The translations under genes and the position numbers were made by a program. Positions 55,817-64,000 of a stretch of DNA of 64,000 nucleotides are shown in pieces. Position 1 is the stretch's first letter; each line of letters begins with the position of its first letter. Source of the stretch: CAVWSM01 sp963757805 (GTDB lineage: Bacteria; Actinomycetota; Actinomycetes; Jiangellales; Jiangellaceae); the NCBI GenBank assembly GCA_963757805.1, contig CAVWSM010000021.1, forward strand, positions 142,800-206,799, read 5' to 3'. Under the pieces are notes generated by a model, which was not told where the DNA came from, made no database searches, and was given only the letters and a program-made list of their open reading frames with translations.

Positions 55817-58094
55817 AATGCGTGTCCTTCCGGTGTCAGAGACACCTCTGTTGTCACCGGGCCGCCAAGCTCGCCCCGGTCATCGTTGGGAGTGGACTCT
55901 GCACCCTCGAGCAACGACTTGCGGAAGGCCGCGACGTCGATCTCGGCGCCAATTCGGATGCTCTCCCGGGCGGCGAACATACAGGTGGTCGCCAGGGATG
56001 CATCCTCCCAGCTGAGAAGGTGGTTCGGCTTTCCCTGGATCGCGCGGACGAATTGCTGTACTGCCTCCTTGTGCCCCATGGACTTGCGCAGCCTGCCGCC
56101 CTGCTGTGCAGTTTTGTGACCATGAACGGTGAGCTTGGCGAAGTCGTCGAGGATGGCGACGCGACCCTTGCCGAGCACGGTGAGCCGCTCCCGCGGGAAG
56201 GCCGCTGAGCCGCTCTCGTTGAAGACGACGGTCGCGGCGGCGCCGTCGTAGTGCAGGGTCACAGCGAAGTTGCACAGCGTGCGGAGGTCTTCGGGAGCCT
56301 TTCCGAGCGCGCGTGCGGTAGACCGAGACCGGTTGCTTGCCGATCAGCAGGTTGCAGAGATCGATGAAGTGCTCGCCCTCGCTGATCAGCCGGCCGCCGC
56401 CGTCGACCGGGTCGAGTGACCAGTGGTCGGCGGGAGGAACGGGCTGGGTGATCGTGTACTCGACGAGTCGATGTCACCGTGGACCGACTCCCGCAGGCGC
56501 TTGACATCGGCGAGTAGCGCCGGTTCAGGCCTAGGGTCACGATCATGTCGACCGGCCCTCCATAAGCGCTCAGAGGACGTCCGAAATCCTCGGGGACGTG
56601 TCACCATCGGCTTCTCGACGAGGACCGCCTTGTCGGCCTCGATCGCCAGCGCGTACGTGCTCGTAGTGCTCGGGCTGGCTGGAGCGAGATCATCACGCCG
56701 TCGGTGTCCGGGATCGGCCAGCACCTGGCTGACGTCCGTCGTGATCATGGTGGCGCCGACGCTTCTCGGCGACGACAGACGCGTTGCGGCCGGTCGCCGA
56801 GGCGATGCCGCGGATCTCCACGCCGTTCATGCGCCTTGAGGTTGGGCAGGTGCTGTGGCGAGCACGTGGTTGCCGAACCCGATGAGGGCAGATGCCGACC
56901 TTGCCGTCCTTGCCCGGCCGCGGCTTGATCTGCGATCGTGCGGCTGCGCTCGGGCTCCGCGTCGCGTACGAGATGCAGCGCGGCGATGCCCGCCGAGCAG
57001 TCTCCGCTGCTGCACCGCGTCGAACGCGTCCTGCGACTGTCGTCGAGGTCGTACACGCCGGCGATCAGCGGCTCGAGGTCGATCGCGCCGAGCTGAGATC
57101 AGCCGGATGAACTCCGCGAGGTTGCGCTTCTCGGTCCAGCGCACGTAGCCGAACGGATAGTCGAGCCGGCCCTTCTCGTAGCCGGCGTGGTAGCTGCCCG
57201 GGCCGTAGGCCCGCGAGTACCGCAGGTCGATCTCGCGGTAGAGGAAGTTCTTCGGGTGGATGTCCAGCTTGACGTAGCCGACGATCACGACCCGGCCCTG
57301 TCGGCGGGTGATCTCCATCGAGGCGTTGATCGATCTCGGAGGAGTCCGAGCTGGCGCAGATGATCGTCGCGTCGACGCCGTGCTTGCCGGTGAAGTCGAG
57401 GATCTGCCGCTTCCAGTCCGGGTCGCTGGGGTTGACGACGAGCGACGCACCCGCTCTCGAGTGCCAGCTCGTTGGCCTTCGGGTTGACGTCGATGCCGAC
57501 GACGACGCAGCCGGCGGCCTGCGCGATGCGCGCCGCGAGCTGGCCGACGAGCCCGAGGCCGTAGATCGCGACGGTCTCACCGAACTGGAGGTCGGCACGG
57601 CGCAGCGCCTGCATCGCGATCCCGCCGACGGTGACGAAGGCCGGCGTGCCGCAGGTCGACGTGGTCCGGGACCGGCACGACGTGGTTGAGCGTCGGGTGC
57701 CGCGATCTCGGCGTGGCCGGTCGCCGCGTACGCGACGGTCTGGCCGACCTTGAAGCCCTCGACGTTCTCGCCGACGCCAAGCACGACCCCGGCGCCGCTG
57801 TAGCCGATCTCCCGCGGGCGTGATCATCTCGTGCCAGACCCGGCGTGCCGTCTGCGCCATGCCGGTCGACGAGAACGGTCTGCTTGACGACGTTGCGCAT
57901 CCAGGGGTCGGAGAGCGTCTGCTTGGCCAGCTCCACGGGGGTCTTGGCCAGCGTGCTCGGACTCGGTGCCGGAGCTGATCAGCGAGTAACGGCTCTGCAC
58001 CAGCACCTGGTCCGGGCCCATGTGCGGCTCGGGGAGTTCGAGGATGCTCGACTCGCCCGCGGCGATCGATCACCCGGCGGAACACTTGCTTCAT
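55813..58094 (-). pseudogene. Bi-domain oxidoreductase (MDR + Gfo/Idh/MocA), heavily frameshifted
   Basis: A fusion of a zinc-type alcohol dehydrogenase domain and a Gfo/Idh/MocA domain, common in polysaccharide loci; the span of 2282 bases fits the usual 715 to 760 residues. ATG 58094 gives MKQVFRRVI. Fragments in all three frames read LISSGTE, VWHEMITP, GENVEGFKVGQTVAY, FVTVGGIAMQALRRADL, AIYGLGLVGQLAARIAQAAG, GKHGVDATIICASSD, LDIHPKNFLYREIDLRYSR, then VLVEKPMV, VTLGLNRRYSP and an intact last 150 residues from 56262. Roughly fifteen indels occur between 56260 and 58060. Domain order and length are normal, so sequence error is the likely cause. Confidence 0.82.
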
Positions 58095-58275
58095 CTGGTG
58101 CGATGACCTTCCTGATCCGGAGCCCTGCGCTCCCGTCGACCCCGGCGGGTCGATCCGGCGGCAAGCCTAGCGGCTGTCATTTAGTGCCCACGACATCCGT
58201 ACACTGTTCGCCCGTCGGGTGGTCCCGTCTCCAGCGGGGCTGACCAAGCACGTTCGAGTTGGGAGAAGGCTGATC

Positions 58276-59499
58276 GTGGCAGACGTCACTCGGGTCAAGT
58301 CGCCGCGAGACCGTTCTGACGCTGGTGCCGTGCTCGGGCGGGTCATCGAGACAGGCCGTGAGATCGACTTCTCCGGCTACTCCAAGCACGACGGCCTCAA
58401 CGCGCGGTGGCTGGAGGTGCTGGCCGGCCAGTCCCGGGTCCGGCGGTTGGCCGCCATTCAGCTGATCATGCGCTCCCCGGTCCATGTCCGCCCAGCCTTG
58501 GGCGTCCGGACGGCGCGCAACGCCAAGGGGCTCTCCCTGTTCTCCCGAGCCCTGCTCAGCCGCTACCGCCTGACCGGCTCCGGGCGCGACGCCGACGAGG
58601 CGCGCAGTCTGCTCGACTGGCTCGTCGACAACCCGTCGCCGGGGTTCGGCTGGAAGTGTTGGGGCTACCCCTACCCGTGGCAGGACGTCGGGTTCTTCGC
58701 CCCGCGGAACCTGCCCAACCGAGTTGTCACCTCGTTCGTAGTGCAGGCACTGCTTGACGGTTACGACCGTCCTTGGCGAGCAGCGGTATCTCGACCGCCG
58801 CGACCGAGGCGGTGCGAGTTCCTCCTGACGGCGCCCAAGACGATGTTCGAGGACGATCGGCACCGCTGCGTCAGCTACGTACCGGATGAGTCGATCGACT
58901 GGATCGTCATGGACGTGTCCGCGCTCTCCGGGGCCGTGGCCGCCCGGCTCGGGGCCCTGACTGGCGACGCGCGACCTCATGGCTGAGGGTGGCCGGCTGG
59001 TCCGCTACGTGGTGTCGAAGCAGACGGACGAGGGTGCTTGGTTCTACGCCGAGCCGCCCTCGGCCAGTCACATCACGCACGACAACTACCACACCGGGTT
59101 CATCCTGGACGCCATCTCCGAGTACGACCGGCACGCCGGAAGCTGCCGAGTTCCGAGACGCGTACGACACGGGGATCGACTTCTATCGGCGCAGGCTGTT
59201 CGAGCCTGATGGGGCCGCCCGATTCATGAGTGACCGGCTCTATCCGATAGACATCCATGGCTGCGCGCAGGGCGTGATCACCTTCTCGTTGCAGCAACAG
59301 CACCATGGGGTCGGTGGCGACATGGCCGGCGCGGGTCCTGGACTGGACTCTGGCGAACATGTGGGACCCTAAAACCGGCTGGTTCTACTACCAGAAGAGA
59401 CGTCGATACCGGACGGCCATCCGCGAGCTGCGTTGGTGCCAGGCGTGGATGGCATGGGCGTTGGCCTGCTACCTCGAGACCACTGGAGAAAGAACGTGA
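58276..59499 (+). pseudogene. Alpha/alpha-toroid-like protein of polysaccharide loci, frameshifted
   Basis: About 405 residues. GTG 58276 has GGAGAAGG upstream. I recognise no named family, but repeated helical pairs with Trp/Tyr- and Gly-rich turns (FGWKCWGYPYPWQDVGFFAP, TDEGAWFYAEPPS, HDNYHTGFILDAISEY, IDIHGCAQGVITFSL, WDPKTGWFYYQ) suggest an alpha/alpha barrel as in glycan lyases, hydrolases or epimerases. Indels near 58780, 58975, 59140 and 59310. It overlaps the next methyltransferase start by four bases. The catalytic role is unknown. Confidence 0.6.
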
Positions 59500-60293
59500 A
59501 GGGTTTCCCGGGCAGGGAGCTGTCGTACGACACGCGGCGTAGCGAGTTCGAGCGCACGTACACGCGACTGCTTGGCGCCCCGGCCAACGGCCTGCGGATC
59601 CGACTCCGGCGGGTTCTTCCTGTCGACGCGGGGCAACTTCGGCTCGATTCTGGACGCGGGCTGCGGGTCGGGTGTCTTCAGCTACGAGCTGGCCAAGCAA
59701 CATCCTGAGGCCAAGGTCGTCGGAGTAGAGCTGGAGCCAGACCTGGTCGATGCCGCCAACAGCAACGCCCAGCAGGCCGGCCTGACGCAACCTCAGATTC
59801 GAGCAGGGTGACGTCACCAAGCTCGACTACGACTCCGAGTTCGACCTCGTCGTGAGCGTCGACAATCTGGAGCACGTCGAGGACGACATCAGGGCCATGC
59901 AGACGCTCTTCGCGGCACTCCGGCCCGGCGGACGACTCGTGGTCCACATGCCGGGGTACGAGCGGCGCTGGCTGTTCTTCGGCCGACGGGTGAACTTCGA
60001 CGTCCCGGGCCACGTGCGCCCGGGTTACCGTGCCGATGAGCTTGCCGAGAAGTTGCGAGGCGCCGGGTTCGAAGTGAAGAGGTACCAATACACCTACGGC
60101 CCGGTGGAGACGCTGGACCAACAACATCTCCTACCTCATCAGCGGCGCCGATCGGCGCAACAAGGTCCTCTACGCCGCCGTGTTCCCGGTGCTGCTCGGC
60201 GTGTCGTGGTTTGGGCAGTGGTCGAAGCCTCGGTGGGGTGCCGGTGTGTTGGCGGTCGCCCAGCGCCCAGTCGACGAGTCCCGCGGTAGCTGA
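59496..60293 (+). pseudogene. SAM-dependent methyltransferase, frameshifted
   Basis: GTG 59496 overlaps the upstream stop. The parts read GRELSYDTRRSEFERTYTRL, then motif I ILDAGCGSGVFSYELAKQHP, VVGVELEPDLVDAANSNAQ, DLVVSVDNLEHVEDDIRAMQ, LRPGGRLVVHMPGYERRWLF and a C-terminal hydrophobic stretch VLYAAVFPVLLGVSWFGQWS. Indels near 59605, 59805 and 60120. A class I methyltransferase of about 265 residues, probably membrane-associated at its end, acting on the locus glycan or its lipid carrier. Confidence 0.78.
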
Positions 60294-60297
60294 CGCG

Positions 60298-61335
60298 ATG
60301 CGGATCCTCGATCGACATCCTGCATCCGGCGCACGTCCACTTCTTCCGCAACTTCTACGGCGAGATGGTGGCGCGCGGGCACGAGGTCTGCATCACGGCT
60401 CGCGACAAGGACAGATCGATAGAGCTGCTCGAGCGGTTCGACCTGCCGTACGAACAGATCTCAGCTCAGACGAGCCAGTGGCGGGCTGGCCGTTGAGATG
60501 GCCCAGCGGACCGGCCGGCTGATCAAGGTGAGCACGCGGGTTCCGACCCGACGTCATGACCGGGATCATGGGGCCATCGATCGCAGTGGCCGGCAAGCTG
60601 ATGCGGGTCCCGGCTGTCGTCTTCTACGACACCGAGTTCGCGAGCCAGACCAACAGGTTCGTCTACCCGCTCGCCCACAGCGTGTGCACGCCCGACTGCT
60701 ACCAGGGCCCGGTGCCTGGGAGGCACATCGACCTATGCCGGCTACCACGAGCTCGCGTACCTCCATCCGAACCGGTTCGCTCCTGAGCCAGAGCGGCTTG
60801 GCAGGCTTCGGCGTCACGAGCCGGCGAGCCATACTCGATCGTGCGCTTCGTGTCCTGGCAGGCAGTGCACGACCGTCGCGAGACCGGGCTCACGGAGCGC
60901 CACAAGAGGCAGTTGGTCGAGCAACTGCAGCAGCACGGGCGCGTGCTGATCTCCTCCGAAGCCCCACTTCCGCCGGATCTCGTCCCTCTGCAGGTGAAGG
61001 GACCGGTGGAGCAGATTCACCACCTGATCGCCCACGCTCAGCTGATCGTCGGCGAGTCTGCCACCATGTCGTCGGAGGCGGCCGTTCTTGGCGTACCCGC
61101 CGTCTTCATAGCCACCACAGGCCGCGGCTACACCGACGACCAGGAGCGCCGCTACGGGATCGTGCGTCACTTCACCGAGCAGCAGTTCGCACAGGCCGTC
61201 GAGGAGATCGACGCACTATTGGCGGACTCGCCCCAGGAGTTCGGCCAGAAGGCCCGCCAACGGCTGCTCGAAGAGAAGATCGACGTGACCGGTTGGATGG
61301 TCGACTACTTCGAGTCCACCTTTGCGGGGGTGTGA
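60298..61335 (+). pseudogene. DUF354 (COG1817) glycosyltransferase-like protein, frameshifted
   Basis: A DUF354 family protein of about 345 residues, distantly like GT-B glycosyltransferases and UDP-GlcNAc 2-epimerases. ATG 60298, then DILHPAHVHFFRNFYGEMVA, GHEVCITARDKDRSIELLER, FRPDVMTGIMGPSIAVAGKL, VVFYDTEFASQTNRFVYPLA with HSVCTPDCYQ, AGYHELAYLHPNRFAP and an intact last third with GESATMSSEAAVLGVPAVFI. Indels near 60310, 60495, 60545, 60735 and 60820. The family is found in polysaccharide loci; its reaction is not established. Confidence 0.8.
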
Positions 61336-61341
61336 CAGCCG

Positions 61342-63260
61342 ATGTGCGGGATCGCAGGAACTGCGGGATTCGGCGACGCGGCCCTGCTGCGCGCCATGAC
61401 CGACGTCATTGCCCACCGTGGCCCGGACGGTGAAGGTTTCTTCGTCGGTGACGACGTCTTCCTTGGCAACCGTCGACTGGCCATCCAGGACGTCGCTGGC
61501 GGCACCCAGCCGATGAGCAACGAAGACGGCTCGGTCGTCGTCGTCTACAACGGCGAGATCTACAACTACCCCGAGCTGCGTGAGTTGGTGCTCTCTCGCG
61601 GGCATCGGCTCGAGACACACTGCGACACGGAGGTGCTGCCCCACCTCTACGAAGACGAGGGGATGGGTTTCCTCGAGCGCCTCAACGGCATCTTCGCTTT
61701 CGCGCTCTACGACCGGGCAAAGGGCCGCCTGTTCGTCGTACGCGATCCGCTTGGTGTGAAGCCGCTCGTCTATGCCGTCCGCAACGGACTGCTCGCTTTC
61801 GGCTCGGAGGCCAAGGCGATCCTGGCGAGCGGCCTCGTATCGGCCGAGATGGACGAGACGAGCCTGCACCTCTCGATGAACGTGCGCTACGTGCCGGGTG
61901 AACGCACGTTCTTCAGGGGCATCAGTCGGCTTGCCGCCAGGGCACGTGCTCGAGTTTGCCGAGGGCCGCGCGCGGACCTACCCGTACACCTCGATCGACT
62001 GGACTCCCGACGAGTCGCTGAGCCGGGACGAGTGGCTGGAAGGCATCCGCCTCCACTATCGGGAAGCGCGTTCGGAGGCAACTGCTCTCGGACGTGCCGG
62101 TGGGCGTCTCGCTGTCGGGCGGCATCGACTCAAGCTCCATCGTGGCGATGATGCGCCAGGTGACGAACGGTCCGATTCAGACGTTCAGCCTCGGCTTCGA
62201 CGAGCCGCACGACGAGCTGGCGGATGCGAGGTTCGTCGCCCGAGACGTTCGGGACGGATCACCACGAGCTGGTGCTCCACGAGCCGGCGCTGCAGCATCT
62301 CGCCGAGGCAATCCGGTTCACCGAGGAGCCGAAGGTCAACTCGCTGCAGCTGTATCTGCTGCACAGGTTCATCGGTGAGCACGTCAAAGTGGTTCTCTCG
62401 GGCCTCGGTGGCGACGAACTTTTCGCCGGCTACGACATCTACCGCTACCTGGGTCGGTCGGAGGCCGCTGCGCGCCGGGCTGCCCGCGGGTGCGATACGC
62501 GCTGTCGGGCCGGCGGTCGACTGGACTGCCCGTCGAATGGCCGGCGCTGGGTCGTCCCCAGCTCGACCTCTCTGACCCGCAAGGCGGAGTGGTTGGCGGC
62601 ATCAGGTGACGGGGCCCGCAACTACCTCCTGCTCCGCAACGCGTGGGATTTCAACCCGGCGCTGCTCCGTCGGGTCTACACACCCGAGTTCCGTCGCGGC
62701 TGCAGACCTCGACTCGTGGCTTCTACGACGACTAGTTCGGCGGTCACGGGCTCTCTGGCCGCCCAGGTGTTGCGGGCCGAGTTCAACACCAAGATGGTGT
62801 CGGACCTGCTGCACAACGAGGACACGATGTCGATGGCCCACAGCGTCGAGTCCCGGGTGCCGTTGCTCGACCTGACGCTTGTTCGCTTCGCAGCACGCAT
62901 CCCCGACCATCATCGCTTTCGGGACAGGGATGAAGGGTCTGCTCAAGGAAGCGTTGCGGGGGCGTGTCCTGCCCGACCGCGTGCTGGACAAGAAGAAGTG
63001 GGGATTCACCGTTCGACCCGGTCGAGCAGTACAAGAAGGACCTCGGCAAGATGGCCCGGGAAGTGCTGACTCCGTCACGACTGCAGAGCGGCGGCGTCTT
63101 CAACCCCGAGTTCGTGCGTGGCGTACTTGCGGCCAAGCCGCATCAGCGGCTTCGCTGGCACTACTTCATGCTCTGGCAGATGATCGGAACCGAACTGTGG
63201 CGCGAGACGTTCGTCGAAGGTCGCGCATCCGCTCAAGAATTGGGAGTCAACGCTCGATGA
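61342..63260 (+). pseudogene. asnB: Asparagine synthetase B-type amidotransferase, frameshifted
   Basis: ATG 61342 gives MCGIAGTAGFGD, placing the catalytic Cys2 of the glutaminase domain; RLAIQDVAGGTQPMSNEDGS, VVYNGEIYNYPELRE and FGSEAKAIL follow. The synthetase half appears in pieces: VGVSLSGGIDSSSIVAMMR (the PP-loop), KVVLSGLGGDELFAGYDIYR, MVSDLLHNEDTMSMAHSVES and RVPLLDL. Indels near 61935, 62080, 62245, 62490, 62720, 62925 and 63015. Within glycan loci such proteins usually amidate sugar acids (for example glucuronate made via Ugd) rather than make asparagine. About 638 residues, normal length. Confidence 0.87.
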
Positions 63261-64000
63261 AGCCCCAGCCCGCGGCGACCGTCGAAACGGTCCATGACTT
63301 CTGGGAACTCCCACGTCAACAACGAGTACTACACGACGAAGCAACGAGCATCTGACGCGTACTTCGACGAGATCGAGAGCCGCAGGTACGCGTGGCACTA
63401 CCACCTGCGCGACCTTTTCGAGTCGCTTCAGGGCAGCCAGGGCAAACTGCTGGAGATCGGCTGCGGCATTGGCGTCGACAGCATCCAGCTGGCGAAGTGC
63501 GGCTTCGACGTCACTGCTGTTGACCTCACCGAGAACGCGCTAGCCGTCGCGAAGGACTACGCGGCGCACCGAAACGTCAAGATCGACTTCCGGCTGGGCA
63601 ACGCCGAGGGCCTCGAGTTCGACGACGCGACCTTCGACGCCGTGTACTCCTTCGGGGTTCTCCACCACACGCCCGACATCGAGGCGGCGGTCGCCGAGGT
63701 CCATCGAGTGCTGCAAGCCCGGGGGCAAGGCCTACATCATGCTTTACCACCGCGACTCGATCGTGAACGTCGTGCACAAGGCGTTCCGGCTGCCGTACGA
63801 GTCGCCACGCGACCGCAAGGACCACTGCCCGGTCGTCTACACGTACAGCCGACGTGGGATCCGCCAACTGTTCGGCGACTTCGCCAACGTGACCGTGGAG
63901 GCGGATTACCCGTTCACATTCGGCTTCGGACCAGTGGCGACCAAGACTCCGCTACCGATCCGCAAGGCACTCGGGCATGCCGTTGGCTGGCACCTCATGC
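63257..64000 (+). CDS. SAM-dependent methyltransferase, frameshifted, 3' end outside window
   Basis: ATG 63257 overlaps the asnB stop by four bases. After a slip near 63305 the protein reads NEYYTTKQRASDAYFDEIES, then LLEIGCGIGVDSIQLAKCGF (motif I), VTAVDLTENALAVAKDYAAH, DAVYSFGVLHHTPDIEAAVA and, past a second slip near 63715, KAYIMLYHRDSIVNVVHKAF. It runs off the right edge. A class I methyltransferase of the UbiE/Methyltransf_11 type, part of the polysaccharide locus. Confidence 0.82.

Noticed and set aside
55813..58094. Reading the many short frames here as several separate small genes
   Set aside because: Ordered fragments match one bi-domain oxidoreductase from end to end with the right total length.
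1..64000. tRNA, rRNA, insertion sequences, phage genes
   Set aside because: I looked for T-loop-like GTTCGA/RNTCC contexts, transposase motifs and flanking inverted repeats; the GTTCGA hits seen lie within coding sequence and no transposase or integrase motif was found.

Overview
This window is high-GC DNA (roughly two thirds or more G+C) with GTG/TTG starts, stop-start overlaps of the ATGA/GTGA type and several promoters placed for leaderless mRNAs. The gene content is that of an actinobacterium: a biotin-dependent acyl-CoA carboxylase with a small epsilon subunit beside BirA and Maf, LpdA-type quinone reductase, DUF6318 and PKD proteins, and a TIGR03086-type DinB-like protein. The order add / sugar mutase / purine nucleoside phosphorylase / lpdA and accA / maf / accE / accD / birA / PH protein / GtrA / purK / purE recalls the Rv3274c-Rv3313c region of Mycobacterium tuberculosis. 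Overall it looks most like Nocardioidaceae or a related Propionibacteriales group (inference; no 16S is present).

Layout. 1-12.9 kb: nucleoside catabolism (adenosine deaminase, deoC with two aldehyde dehydrogenases, phosphopentomutase-like sugar mutase, purine nucleoside phosphorylase), envelope proteins (PspC, YihY, PH domain), a decayed amino-acid permease, and lpdA. 13-25.2 kb: biotin carboxylase alpha subunit, a GH18 protein, a MerR regulator divergent from an acyl-CoA dehydrogenase and a carboxyltransferase (leucine or acyl-CoA catabolism), PspA with a TPM-domain membrane protein, and Maf. 25.3-38.6 kb: small stress-type proteins, a DUF885 hydrolase, lhgO, accE-pccB, ppc-birA, PH protein - adenylate cyclase - enoyl-CoA hydratase - HMG-CoA lyase. 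38.7-48.1 kb is accessory: secreted DUF6318 and PKD proteins, a POT transporter with a ribbon-helix-helix gene, a secreted GH3 glucosidase, a deleted VOC gene, and a nucleotidyltransferase/XRE pair that looks like a toxin-antitoxin module. 48.2-64 kb: ugd, gtrA, purKE, then a surface-polysaccharide locus (GT2, flippase-like membrane protein, FkbM and other methyltransferases, bi-domain oxidoreductase, alpha/alpha-toroid protein, DUF354, asparagine synthetase-like amidotransferase).

Two things shape the reading. First, about thirty genes of ordinary families carry single-base frameshifts, and the density jumps between 56.2 and 63.4 kb; this fits uncorrected long-read indel error better than biological decay, so most frameshifted genes are probably intact in the organism. 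Second, the intergenic gaps hold a family of five hairpins built on a (C)TAYGCANNTGC stem, mostly between convergent genes, which no gene family explains. No tRNA, rRNA, insertion sequence or CRISPR array was seen.
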